Part shown: positions 1 to 18,881 of the stretch, piece by piece | Layout: each line of letters opens with the position of its first letter | How positions within the stretch are numbered: position 1 is the stretch's first letter | Assembly: GCF_020382885.2 (NCBI RefSeq) | Contig: NC_058497.1 | Coordinates: forward strand, 16,608,330-16,672,329 | Length of the DNA stretch: 64,000 nucleotides | Direction of reading: 5' to 3' | From: Scatophagus argus | Taxonomy: Eukaryota; Chordata; Actinopteri; Scatophagidae | Notes under the pieces: model-generated | What the model was told of the DNA's origin: nothing | Database searches by the model: none | The model's input: only the letters and a program-made list of their open reading frames with translations | Program-made: the position numbers and the translations under genes

Positions 1-442
1 TTCAGATCAATTTAATTGAAAAGTTAACGTTGTGTGCTTGTAATCCAGATTCATGATATAAAGACGTGTGCAGCGGCTGTTTAACTACACACAGGACAGT
101 TTACCTCACATCCACTGCTGTTCAGAGAGATGGAAGAATAAAGAGATTACAACGCAGTATAGACAGATGGATAGGGAGAAAATGAGCATGTGGAAAAGTG
201 AGGCACACAGTTCTTGTTTTAATTAGTCCTCAGACAGGCATGAAGGAGGAGAAGAGTTTTATTAGTGTTTCCCAATGTGGTTTTCATCCACTCTAGTTGG
301 AAGAACCTTTCAGTCCAATAGCACGGCAGTTGCACTACTTAATTCCTGGCTTTAAACCTACTGTAACAGTCACACACTTACTACACTTCCTACAAACACA
401 ATTGCTGCTATAGATGCTTAAGGGTGTGTGTTTTCATTGTAG

Positions 443-6138
<5,696 letters not shown>

Positions 6139-7439
6139 ACCTCAGACACGGTCACACTGAAACGCACCGCGGAGGAAAACATACCACAGCACAAAACCAC
6201 AAAAGATTCATGTTTCTTTCAGTTTCCTGTTCTCATGAATGCAATCTATTATAAATGTTTAGCACATGGTGCATCACATACTGTACAACGACTTTTACAT
6301 ACATGACCACAGGTGTTTTCGCATGAGTTGCTATTTTGTAAATGTGCGGTGCTGCAAATTGTTAATCTGAGTGTTGAGTGTTGTCAGCGATATGATGTTT
6401 CCAAAAGTAAATTCTTGAATGAAAAAGTTACTAACATGTAACACTATACTAATACATTCCAACTTCCAAATATGACTAGTCTATCTGATAGACCTCTGTT
6501 TATTTACCTGCATATTTACGACTTCTTTTCTCGTCTTTTTACTTTCTCCCTCCCTGATGTCCTCTAGCTCCTCTCTAAAACCCTGCATGGTTTGGTTCAC
6601 ATGGTGTTGGTTCTCTATTGCGAGGGGGGGCACAGTTGATGTTTTGCTTGTAGGATCATCACATTGCCAAACTTTTCTAACGTCATCTGTTGTAGTGTAC
6701 GAAAGCAGTGCTACTGTGTTTAACTTAAGTGACCTGACCAGTTGTGCAGCATTTCTGACCGTTACTCCAGTGTTGAGTGTGAGTGCACGCATGCCCACAT
6801 GTGAGAGAGGAAACGTGTGTGTTCATTTGTAGCTATCTTGTTTGAACATTTCGAGTGCCAGTCACGGGGTGAGGATGTGAGTGCTTGTTAGTAGCCACCT
6901 GTGTCTTTGTTTTGTATAAAGTATAAACTGATATTAAGTTCTCTAACACTGCCAATATGTTCAAATAAGCTGTTAAAATGAAGTCTAGTCTGGTCGGATT
7001 GATAATTCTGGTCTGTAAGTGACAAACTCTTGTTGTTTTATGTCTTTTTATAAACCCCCGAGCTTTAAACGGAGCATATCCTTCTGCTACTTTTCTCTTT
7101 ATTTTTATGAGTGCACTTGATGAGTTAGTCGAAGCATCAGCATGAACTCAACGAGCGCCGTGAAACACCGCGTCACACCGGTTTTCCGGCGCCACAGCAG
7201 ACATGCACAGACTGTAAACACGTTACAATGTTGCCTACCCAACTTGTTGCCTTTGTGCTGTATTGTAATGACATGGTTTTGTTTAATTTTAATTTGTTTG
7301 CTTTGTTCTTGTTTTTTTTTTTTCAAGTAAAGTTTGTCTGAAAAATTACATTCAGAGTTTGTGCGTTGCTTTGCGTGAGTGCATTCACAGAGGCAGACGT
7401 TAAGTCTTGTTCTCTTGATTCTCACTATGAGTCATAAAA

Positions 7440-8932
7440 ACCTGTCTACTGCTGGCACTGATGCTGCGGACATTCAAGGCGTGTGGTTCCAGCACAACAC
7501 GTATGTAACGTATGTACTGGAGCTCAACTAAATGTTTCTCTTGTGTTTTGAAGGCTGTGTGTGTCCCTCAGAGACACATAAATCATACGAGTCTCTTTGA
7601 TTTGGTTGGTGTGGTTACTGAACTGGAAAAAATTTTTAAGGTAATTTATGTTTTATCTGTTCCTGTTTGGACATACCTAGTGTCGCTTGTATCTGGTAAC
7701 ACTTTCTATGAAGACCACATTCATTGTGCGTTATGAGGAAATTCACAGTGTATAATAATGCATTCATAATGCATTCATAATGCTTTAATGTCATTTAATG
7801 TCATTTTTGGTGGACGGCTTTGCCCTTTTAGCACTTAACTTTGCATCAACTCTGGTCTGGTCTCTTCCCCTTTTCTCAAAAGAATGCAGAACATTTACTT
7901 CTTCTTCCAGTCTCATGCCAACCAATATTTAACATTTCATTTGTTTTAAATAAACACATTAATTTAAGGTTTTGAAATAAACCAAAAAGAAAAAACTTTT
8001 GCCGAACTATAATCTTGTGTTTTTGTGACCAAAACAAAGTTAGTGCATGCAAGGAAAAAGTAATCTCTTAAACTGAAACACATCAGAGGTTTCTTGGATA
8101 GTAAAAGGCTGAAGTATGAACTGCTGAGCTCATGCTCACAGTCATTGGTCACATTAATTAGGTTTAGCTTGAATAAAGATTTGACGCTTAGTCTGTACTT
8201 TATATGCCGAGGAATTCACGAAAGTCAACTTTATTTGCACAGAAAAGCAACAGACGTTCCCAGCTTGGCCCAAATTAAGAAGAAACTAAGAAAATGTTGA
8301 GTGCTGAATGTCGGTGTCCTCGCAAAAAAAAAATTAATTGAAAAAAATAATTGAAAAAAATTGCAAAACATGGATAAAATATATGAATGTGTCTATTGAA
8401 AAGGTACACAGAAAAGCCTTAAAGTGAGCTTAAGGCTTAGAATTACACAGCTTAGTTACGCAAATCCAACAACTCCTGCCCTGGAATAGACCTGCGTGCA
8501 ATACAGTCGATGTGCGCTATCTGACTTCTTTTAAATGGTGGGAAACTAGGAAAATCAATTGTAAATTGAACCAAACCACAATTAATAGCAAGATAGAAAT
8601 TCTATGGACTTTTGGCAAATTACTACCCAGACTACTGATGATTACTCCAGAGTTTTGTGGGAAAACAGCTGACCCGTTGACGTCTATAAGTAAGAAACGT
8701 GTTGAATACAAATGAATAAAATTGCTGCAATAGTTCAAAGCCGTAAACTGTTTCAGTTTGATATAAAAATATAAAAGACATGATTTAAGTTCATAGAAAA
8801 GAGTTTTATCAAAGACAGATTATAAAAAAAGACTCTTGCCCCTCCGGCAAAGAAATGCAATAATCGAACCATAAATTTCATTCATCCATTTTAAAAGTGG
8901 ATGCAAATCTGTTGTCAACAGAGAATCCAGAC
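7440..8932. other. stx1a-caspase convergent intergenic and 3' UTR interval
   Basis: No gene seen. It holds the likely end of the stx1a 3' UTR, an imperfect tandem of the unit ataatgcattc near 7755-7790 inside a repeat-like stretch (about 7690-7830), and the caspase 3' UTR on the minus strand. A minus-strand AATAAA (tttatt, 8230-8235) is a possible caspase polyadenylation signal. Confidence 0.5.
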
Positions 8933-11900
8933 TCAGATGCCTGGGAAGAAGTAGAAGCGCTTTGTCAGAGAGCATCTGTCTTTGGTTGGCATCTGTCTTT
9001 TGTTCTGAATGCAAAAGTCTTCAAAGCGATGCATGACCTGCGACATGGAGACAAATCACCGAGTGTCCTTATTACTGCTGTGTCCTATTACACATACAAG
9101 CTTCACAGCCAGAAGACAGTTTGCACTTGAAAAACTTACTTTTCTGAAAAGTTCCTCAATGTCATCCTTATGTGCATCCGTATGCATCACCTCAACCAAA
9201 TACTGGATGAGAAAAGACCCAAAACCTCTTTGTCTATATGAGACAGTATCTGGAGGAAAAGCATACAGAAACAGAAAATGTTTACTTTTTACTAATTATT
9301 AATATTAATCATTGTGTTATTATCCACAGAATAAAATATGATAGTATTTAAAGAGTAACTTTGGTATTTTTCATACTGGACTGTATTTTCACATGTTTTT
9401 GTGTCTAAGTGAGTCAGTCTGCTTCCATGAAAATGGACAAACCTGATGCACAACTTCCTTACAGGACCTACAGACAATGTATTTCTGATACATTTCTGAT
9501 GTATTTTTGATACTGTGACTTTTTCTGCCTTTCACGCGCTAATTACTCTGCCCTGGTGAAGCATAACCACGAACTGTTTTGAGAACAGTTTGTTCTCATA
9601 AAACAACCTTTTACCACAAGCGGGGAGAAGTAGAAAAAAGGTCACCATTTCCTGTGTTTTTATGCTGTTCACGGGTTTCATTAATATTATTACCTCACCT
9701 CAACCAATGCGTTAAACCCAATTCGTTCTAAAAGGTGTTTACGGGGCAGCCATACATTTTCACAGTAAAACCTTAAGTTACACCATCACTACAATCACAC
9801 TGTGGGCAAAAGTGGCCAAAATTTCAATTTTTCTTTTGCTCAGACACACACACACGATTCTTTATTTGTTCATTTTTGCATGAACAGCACAGATCACATG
9901 GAATCTGACCCTCTCACTTCTTATTTGACCCACTGTCATATGTGGTCTTACATCACGTGCATATCTGATGCGACATCGCGTGGGAAAGATCAGATCTGGA
10001 TTCATGCAATTTTTCTGGGACTATCAACGCGGCGAATTAAGTGTTTATTGCAAACAGTATTTTGTTGTTCAGTCGAGTTTGAATGAAGTGTGTTTTACGA
10101 GAACAGAATTACCGTTTCTGCAAATGGAGTCTGGTGGCTTTTGTGTGTGGTTAAACAAAAAGAATCATATTGTTTGACAAAAAGGGTGTGTGTCTGCCAA
10201 GGACCGTCCCATAATGTTATCAGATATTTCGAATAACAGTCCGAGTCTGTGAGTGGCAAAAAACAAGCACTTGGACGATGCGCAGCTGACTGAATGGATG
10301 ACGCTGCAGCAGGTTTTGCCTGCAGTTCGCAGCTCGATTTCAAAAACTGTTGTCTCTTAGACACAAAACACGGAAGAATAAAACCCAAGCTGAAAAATAC
10401 TAAAGTTAATGTTAGGTTTACCCACCAGGGGTGCAGGAAAGAAGAGAAATGAAGTCCTTTTCCTTGTGTACACAGCGCAAAGTATCATCCTCGATGTTTT
10501 CTTCATCAGCAGACGGCGATGGACCCGACTGTTTTATATCGTCACAAAGCACAGCTGAGTCTGCTTGATCACAAACGAGCACCGCTCCTCCCTCCTCTGA
10601 AACACACGTTACATACTGTTAAAACTCATTCACTCAAAGACAACAAACATTAGCAAACACCTCAGTGGTGTATGTGTTAAAGTAGATGAGAGTCACCTCC
10701 TCTGCAGGCCTGGATGATGATGATCTTTGGTTTATTCATAAGCTCGGGACATTTCTGTGAGCCCAAGTGTTTGTAGATGTTGTTGATGGGGAATTCATCT
10801 GGGCTCGCATCACCAGATGTCTCATTTTCCCAGTTGACTCCAAGAATAGCTCCCAGTTTCCCATGAGACATGATAACCACCAACACGCTGTCCGTCTCTT
10901 TGAGTTCCGGGTGTTTAGAGAACTTAATTATAGCTTCGTCGATTTGCTGTGTGAATACAAAAACTCAGGTATTAGTTACTAAATCACTAAATCAACCAGA
11001 AAAAAGTCTATATATTTTTGTTTTAAGGTTCAAGGTACCTTAGCTGTGAGGTTTGTGTATTTCACCACCTTGTAGCCCAGACTAGTGAGCAGTTTATCCA
11101 TGTTCTCCTCATCTTTCTCAGCACCATTTCTGTTGAACTTCTCATTAGCGAACTTTATATTAGTGATTAGCAGGGCCACACGATTCTTAATGGACTTTTT
11201 GGTTACAGAGTAAACCTGAAAATCAAATTTAAAAAGGAAGAAATTCAAACAAAAATATCAACATGGTAACTGATAGAGGTTGTGTAAATTGTACACTTTG
11301 GACTCACTAAACAGCACTTTTCTAGAGAGATTAGTTGCTTTTTTTTGTTGCTTCAATTACTAGCCAATAGATGAGGGTAAAGATATATATGAGATATGAG
11401 ATATTTGACACGGCTTTTATGAGTGACCAACATGTTTATCATTCAGTTTCTCCCTCCAGAATGTATCAGTGGTGGGGATGAGCGAGGCCGACCATTCCTG
11501 CTCCACTGGGGGCTCTGCAGCAGGGAAAAGCAAAACATTTCTGTTCATAATGATCCGCTTCTCTTTTGTACTGGCATGCATTTATGACAGAGTTTAAGTC
11601 CAATGCCGGTTTGAAGGAAAATACGATGAAGGTCTCTTGTCAGCTCACCTGGCTGAGCGGGCTGACCACAGGACAGACCCAGTTCAGCGTAAAGCATGGG
11701 GTCTCTTTGCTGAATGTGGGCGATCATCATCCTGCTAGCGTTGTTCCCTTTCCTCCTCACGGTGTCAATAAGACAGCGAGCCCTGTCTCCTCTGGTACTG
11801 TTCGCCTCGAGCACCGACTCCTTCTCACCATCGTTCACGATACGGTCCAGCAAAACATCATCCAGGAGCTGACTGATGAGTACTGTGGACACCTTCTCCA

Positions 11901-12862
11901 CAAAGCTGGTCCTCACCCGAGAAAGGTCATCTGCAGGGGGGAGAATGTGAAGCAAAATAATGATAACAATGATAATAATAACAATTACACAATTCAAAAT
12001 TTTTATCTTATAAAGGTGATTTCAATAGGCACTGAAATAATCAGACAGTAGGAATATTAACAAAACATCACTGCGTAATGAACCCTTCTTGCGTGAATGT
12101 CATAATGTTCAGGTATTTTTTTATGTTGAAGCTGCTTTAGAAAAGTGTTGATTCTACCGCACGACTGGGCGTATAGTTTGTGGTGAATTTTACTGGATCA
12201 TACACACATTTTTTGGTTTTTGCTGTTCTTTTAGCCCCCACCCATATTTGTATATAAAAAAAGCTGACAAAATAATAATGACAATAATAAAAAAAAAGTC
12301 CTGCCATGTGAAAGTAATACACAAAACTATGTGAATGAAGTAAGTGTGAGCTAACAATCAATAACTGGTTGTGTTTCCGCACTAAATCATCATTGTGCCT
12401 TCACGATATCTACACCCCAATGCCTCGGCAGGATTTAAATCTGCTGGATTAAAGTCTATAAGGGCCCTTACAGACTCCCGATGTGTTCTCAACTTCCACA
12501 TTCACAAATGTATTATCACTGAGATCTGTAGCTGCTTTCAGTCGAGAAGCCACACTTTCGATTTGAGTCTGACGTGCGCGGGTATGATCATGAGAAAGTA
12601 ATACATGGCACAAGCAACCAAGTACATCATAATCGAAACTCTTTCAAACTTTTCTTTGACACTATGTACTATAAGGAAAGAAATCGTTTGTATCTCTCGC
12701 CTTTCTCACAGCAGATCACATAACACTACGGTTGTGAACAATTAACGATTAGAATAGATTCACGTATGCTGACCGATCGCCTGCGTTTGCCGCCGGCATA
12801 CCAAGTAAGTCGTGGTTAACTTACTGAGTGCATTTGCTGCGGAGTCTACACTTACCTGCCAT
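8933..12862 (-). CDS. casp1: CARD-containing inflammatory caspase (caspase-1-like), complete
   Basis: Cysteine protease activated on inflammasomes; cleaves pro-IL-1 family cytokines and gasdermin in the known family. Minus-strand exons in coding order: 12862-12856 (ATGGCAG), 11930-11649, 11514-11432, 11215-11039, 10946-10697, 10596-10426, 9249-9140, 9037-8933 (ends FYLFPGI, TGA). The sum is 1185 bp, 394 aa, and every phase agrees. CARD about residues 1-95 (DDLSRVRTSFVEKV); p20 with KNRVALLITN, the catalytic His in MSHG (about residue 211) and catalytic Cys in QACRG (about 264); an Asp-rich linker (ENIEDDTLRC) before p10 (DFISLLSCTP, DTVSYRQRGFG). Length, both catalytic residues and the domain order are normal for caspase-1. 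The start is fixed by the 7-bp first coding exon that completes the CARD. Zebrafish Caspa carries a PYD instead, so this CARD form fits a non-cyprinid teleost. It lies head to head with rabgef1. Confidence 0.93.
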
Positions 12863-15233
12863 TTCTTCAGTGCTGCGATTTATTATTATTTATTTATTTT
12901 TTTAAAAAAAGGGCACTTGAACACACCGCAAAGACTTGGGGTCGACTGCCAAGTAGCTCAACTACTGACCAATATGTATTCTAGAAGGAAAGGAAGTAAC
13001 TCTCCATGCCAGCAGGTGGCGATAGACTGTGTTTGACAGTCCAAAGTTGAAACCGGAAAAAAGAGGCCACGACTGCGGATATACCAGCCGTTGCTATGGT
13101 AAAGCAGCGTTTGCCTTTCACTTTGTTTTCCTTTTTGCGATTAAGACAGGAACTATGATATGTAATGCAGGATATACCTCATTCAAGTATTTTACATATA
13201 TATCTAACCAAGTTCAATAGGCTAAACCTAAAAGAAAGGCATAGGTAAAAATAACTATGACGATTTTTAAGCCATAAGAATTACTAAGATTTATATACGA
13301 GTATGATATATTTAATAAGGACATGGCCGCTGCTCTATAACACAGTTGACAGGACATTCAAAAAACGTTTTCATCGTAAACGTAGCTGGTGTACTGTATG
13401 TGATGTAGAAACAAACGCGTTTCTTAGTTTTAACCACAAGTTTTTTTTTTTATAGAATTATTTCCAACCGAATTCAAAATAGCACTGTGAGTTTCTGCCA
13501 GTCTCAACATAAGAATTTAGGGTTCCAAGTCAGTCTGTACATCTGTGAACAAAGTGGTCTGTCGTAGCATCCCTGACAGCTCAATGGGCAGGACGTTTAG
13601 TCACAACATTTGGATCAGACTTAGAGAATAATATTTCGAATGGGAACAGTGTTACTGCACCTTCTGTGAAGCTTCTCTGGCTTAGAAAGAGCTTTCAAGT
13701 AATACATGCATACATATAGTGACATCTAGTGTCCACAACAGGAACTGCATTTTAATGTCGCCAGCAGGACAAATATAATTTCGATCTCAAAATACAGTAA
13801 GTCACAAGCCACAAAAATGAAGGTGTCCCAATATCAACCCTAACTGAGATTAACAGCAAAAAAAAAAAAAAAAAACAACGAAAAAACATGACTGCACTGT
13901 TTTCAAAGTGTTGAATATAATGTTATGTCATCTTTCTCCTTACTTTTGTTTCCACATGTGATACCACCAATGGGAAAATATTATTTTCAAAATAATCATC
14001 ATAATATAAATTGTCATTGATATGTAGGTGGACTGCTGAGTCCTGACCTGAGAAACATAGAGTCCATAGGAAGACATCTGTGTCAAAATGTCAAAATATT
14101 GTTTTGCTTATAAGGTTCAGAGTACTTCCACCAGTACCACCTCTGCTGAGTATTTCCCTGCAAGAAGGCCATCCAGGAGCCTCTTTTGACTCCATCCAAG
14201 GTGATCAGTATAAAGGGGGATGTGATATTAGGATTTATTATGTGCCTCTTTCACATGTCAGATTTTGACTTGTCACATTAGTTATTAAAATGAATCATGG
14301 CGGAGTTACATTTAGCTGCTTCAGTTTTAGGGCCCCGGTGTTATACTCGCTGGCTTACTTTGATAGCACAGAACCATAACTGATCTTGTTACAACACCTG
14401 TGCAACGCTAGGCGGCGATAAAGCATTATAGGAAAAAATCAGAGAAGAAGAGTATCTGAAGACAAAATGGCTGTGGGACAAAGCTAGCTGCTTGGCTAGT
14501 GTAAACATTCAACAACAGTAGCCTGGAGCTGGAGCGAGGATAAGGTTACCGGAGATTTTTGACACTATGAACGAGAGTGTTGTTTACACAAAATTCACGT
14601 TGCCAAACTGGAACGTCTTCTTTAATATAATGTTAAGTTAGCTACTTACCTTAGCTAGCCAAGTTAGCACTGTAATTAGCTTTGGTAAACACTGCTAGCT
14701 AACTGTAGATTAGCTTGTTGATTTCGCCTTTTTAGTATGAGTCTAACATTACAGTAATATAGCCCCTTTCAGAGAGGTAGGGAGTAACTGTTACTAAGAG
14801 ACAACTCTATTTTGAAGGGATATTCTGTGACTTCATTACTGTGACAGTCAACTGCTGGCTATCAGCTATTGCTAACAGATAGGTCAAAGCTGGACACATT
14901 CCCTGCAGCAGATGCTTTCCTACACAAAACGAATTCGTATTAGAGCTATCAAGACCCCAATTAACATGACTTTTTTTGCTCATACTACAATAAACTACAG
15001 TAGCTAAATTTGCTGGTTCTGATCGACGACGTGTGCTGACATTTGGACTTAGACTCAGCCACGAGTCGACGCTGTAGAAAGTTGTTTGCAAACTTGAATG
15101 AAAGATTTACCGGATTAACGAGCAGAGAGACCCGTCTTTTTGTATACACTACAATGCATCGTTTGGTCGCACCTTTGCTGGTCGTACCTACAATTTTGTT
15201 TGTTAAAATTTTCTGTCTTGTGCTCCATCCAGC
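12863..15233. promoter_or_regulatory. shared upstream interval of casp1 (-) and rabgef1 (+)
   Basis: About 2.4 kb between the two divergent start codons. It should hold both promoters and their non-coding first exons, which I could not place with confidence. It contains an X-box-like palindrome (13090-13103), a near match to the CTCF core (13009-13022), a poly(A) tract (about 13859-13875) and a stretch with many gctagc/ttagc words (14460-14720). No protein gene is seen. Confidence 0.45.
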
Positions 15234-15256
15234 GGTCTTCTTAACTTTGGTGAAGG

Positions 15257-18200
15257 ATGATGAGCCAGCGGCGTGGGATCCATCTGGACCAATCAGAGCT
15301 GCTCTGCAAGAAAGGATGTGGTTTTTATGGCAACACTGCTTGGCAGGGCCTGTGTTCGAAGTGCTGGCGAGAGGAAAATCAACGAGAAAAGCAAAAACAG
15401 ATTCAGGAAGACTGGGCACTTGCTGAGAGGTATGTCTGTCTCTCTGAGTCCAGTGTCGGATTATTCCTAGGCACATGCTGTATCTTTTGTTCTGATGCCT
15501 CCTCATTTTGACGACTTGCTCGTTTCCGTCCGTCCACCTGACAGCTATTACACTTGTGCTGTCTTGTCCCTCCCAGGCTGCAGAGAGAGGAAGAGGAAGC
15601 ATATGCAAGCAGACACCAGAAAGCCCAATCACAGTCTACCATCACACCCTTCAACAAGTTTGAAGAGAGAAAAACTAAGGAAAAGTCTAGCAAAGTCCAC
15701 ACAGTGACAAAGTTTTTCACTCCTTCCACAAAAACCCCACCGAAAAAAGGTAAACATAATTGCACATACTCTAAGAGATGCTAGTCATTATTCATCAAAT
15801 CTTCAGTCTTAAAGTTTTCATTGCTGTTGTTGAGCGATGACTGTTATTATCAAGCGATATTTTTATTTATTATTCATTTTGCTGATTGTATGCTTGTTTT
15901 GATAAAACTTTTTCTCTGCCTGCATTTTTGCGGAACTGTTTCTGGTGACCCATTGGACTTGAAAAGTATTACAGAAACAGCAAGTCATCGAAACTTTCTG
16001 TTTTTTGTTTTTTTTTTCAGTCACTTCCCTAATTTTGTAACCTGAGATTGTACTCAATGTGTGATTACAACAGGTTAACAGGAGTGCAAACCACAGTAGT
16101 TTCATTTAATGTGGCAATCACATTAGGAGGAAATGCTGTTTATGTAGCTTTGATTAAAGTAACATTTGGGGTTTTCCCCCAGATACTGCACCCTTTGATT
16201 CACAGTCCAGCCCAAGCCCCAGCTCCTCTGCAAGTCGTCACCCCTCTGTGGACAGTGACCATGCAACGCGAGAGTTCATTGATTTTCTCAAGCCCCTCAA
16301 GTCTGGCAGGGAGATCTTCAAACAGTGCCGTGCCTTCACTGAGAGCATGGTCTATAAGCGGGTGAGCTGAAGTGGAATAACTGTCATGTTTCATGTGTTT
16401 GTGGGTGAAATGAGCATGTAGGAAACATTTAAGTTTTCTGTATGAATACTTCTCACTTATGTTAAATACATGGAGCATGTATTAAACATTTGTTTTGCAA
16501 CTACTGAAACATCGAATGATTTCTTGAGAGATGCTGAGTTTGTGCAGAAGTTTTTAAGAAATTAATTTTATGAGATATTAATTGTTGATACATCCAAAAT
16601 GATCTTGTAATTGCAAAATTGCCTGAATTACCGAAATCTGAATTCTGCGCTATATACTGTATATCAGTCTGTCATATTTGAGTTTGATTTTGTATTTGTA
16701 CCATTAGTGTATTTTAAGCTGAAATTCATTTAAATCTGATTTGAGTTTCTTGTTCAGGACATGGGCGCTGATGAGCTGTCAGAGTGTGTGCAGGACTTCT
16801 ACCAGAACCTCTCTGAACGCCTCCAGACCCAGTTCAAAGGTACTGCTTAACACGCAAGAAGAATCACATATAAACAGTGAATATCACCAACATTGTACAG
16901 TGTATAAGGTCTCTGTGTATCTTTTTCTTTTGGCGCTTCTGTTCCCAGGCTCATCAGATCATGTGGAGAGTGTTATGGATGAAGTGGAGAAGTATATGAT
17001 GACTCGTCTCTACAAGGAAGTCTTCTGTCCTGAGACGACAGATGACGAGAAGAAAGACTTGGCCATTCAGAAGAGAATCAGGTCAGCAAACAAAAATCGT
17101 CATTTATCACTCCGCATTCCCTCTGAGCACAAGGAAACACAATTACAAACTATATCTGAAAGGTACTTATTGTTTTCTGTTGCAGAGCCTTGCATTGGGT
17201 CACCATTGAGATGCTGTGTGTTCCTGTAGATGAGGAGATCCCTGAGGTGTCTGACAGCGTAGTCAAAGCCATCACGGGTAAGCCTCACTAGGTTTATTTT
17301 TCAAAAGGTCATGATAGGAGTCTTTGCGTTAGAAATACAGTAAGACTTTTTTAAATAAACAATTTATCTTCTCGAATCCCTTCATCATTTCAGATGTGAT
17401 TGAAATGGATTCAAAGCGTGTGCCCAAGGACAAGCTGGCGTGCATCACTCGCTGCAGCAAGCACATCTTCAACGCCATTAAAGTCAGCAAAAAAGAGGCT
17501 GCGTCTGCGGATGACTTCCTTCCCACGCTCATCTACATTGTACTGAAAGCAAACCCTCCGAGACTGCAGTCCAACATCCAGTATATCACCCGCTTCTGCA
17601 ACCCCAGCAGACTCATGACTGGAGAGGATGGCTACTACTTCACTAATCTGGTGAGAAATTCAGTACAGGCTCGCTTACATTTGTGTTTCTTATCTATGAA
17701 CATGTCCCAAGTCTCCACATTTGAGGTTGTGAAGCTGTTGAATTGTTTTTTTGTTATACTGACAGGTGTTTCTATTACTCATATTAGCGAGGGTATAAGA
17801 ATTGTACAATTCAGTACAGTTAAAAAAACAAACAAACATCCTCCTCCAAAATTAATGAGTGAAGCTCACCTCTCTAAACAAAAAGTTAACATTCTAACCT
17901 TCGTGTAGATCGGATTTATTGAAAGATTGTCGTATTAGATTGGTCTGGTTTTGATTAGATAGACCTAATAAACTGGCAACAGAGTGTAAATAATCATCAG
18001 TAGTTTTCAGATTTTGATGTCAGTCCAGCTCATCCACAAAGCCATCTCAAATAGGAAATCCATGTTAGAAGCAGTTGAGTTACAAGAGAGTAGTTTCAAT
18101 AGCCCCCGATGTAAAGCCAAAAGGCATGTTAACATTTTGCCTAACACATCTCATGGCTTTGTTTTGAAAACCTCTTGTGTCACTGTGCTGTTGTCTAATC

Positions 18201-18881
18201 CTGTGCAAAGTAGGAAAAGGCAGATTGAGAAAAAGAAATTTGTCAACTCATGTTTTGGAGCCCTTTGTTTTACCACTTAAGTTTGTATTCAAAGGTCTAA
18301 AATCTGAGTAAATGTGGGATATCCTGCTAGAAGAATAGGTCATGTCTGAACTGTCCAGTAAAGGCAAAATGCCAAAAAATGTTTTTAAATCAAAGTGAAT
18401 CTGATGTCTCAGAGTAAGACTTTTTTAATTGACCCTCCCCTCTCTCCAGTGTTGTGCAGTGGCCTTCATTGAGAAGCTGGACGGCCAGTCTCTGAACATG
18501 AGCTCTGAGGAGTTTGAGCTCTACATGTCTGGTCAGGCGTCCCCCCACTGGCCACAGGCCACGGGACCTTCCTCCTGCTCCCCAGGCAGTGCAGCTCTCA
18601 ATCAGGTCCACAAACGACTGGACCTGCTAACAGGCCTCGGGGAAAGGCAGGAGCGGGTCATGGAGAAAGCTCGCCAGCTGGAGTGTGACCTTATCGATTG
18701 GACAGACGAAGTGGAGCAGAAGGTGCAGAGCGTTCTGGAGAGCTTTCCAACAGAGACCCCAAACCCTCCTGCAACCACAGATAGTGGGACAACTGCTGCA
18801 GCATCATCAGCAATCGACGCTGATAATGTTGAGAATGAGCTCCTGCCCCCTCCGCTGCAACCGCAAGTGTTTGCTGGATGA
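15257..18881 (+). CDS. rabgef1: Rab5 guanine nucleotide exchange factor (Rabex-5), complete
   Basis: Activates Rab5 on early endosomes together with Rabaptin-5, and binds ubiquitin. Exons: 15257-15429, 15577-15749, 16183-16361, 16758-16839, 16949-17081, 17186-17277, 17394-17650, 18450-18881 (TGA). The total is 1521 bp, 506 aa, with all phases consistent; human is about 490 aa. Domains: A20-type zinc finger near residues 15-40 ([12 protein letters not shown], four Cys), the ubiquitin-binding helix that follows ([16 protein letters not shown]), a low-complexity linker ([15 protein letters not shown]), the helical bundle plus VPS9 domain (from [10 protein letters not shown] through [17 protein letters not shown] and [10 protein letters not shown], which carry the catalytic Asp and Tyr/Thr of the family), and a C-terminal coiled coil (about 18600-18740) for Rabaptin-5. 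Two adjacent ATGs (15257, 15260) are possible starts. An upstream acceptor at about 15233 implies a non-coding first exon. Confidence 0.95.

Noticed and set aside
13111-13126. ISRE-like word (AAAGTGAAA on the minus strand) upstream of casp1
   Set aside because: It lacks the first G of the GAAANNGAAA core and the tract is simply purine-rich; too weak to list as a site.
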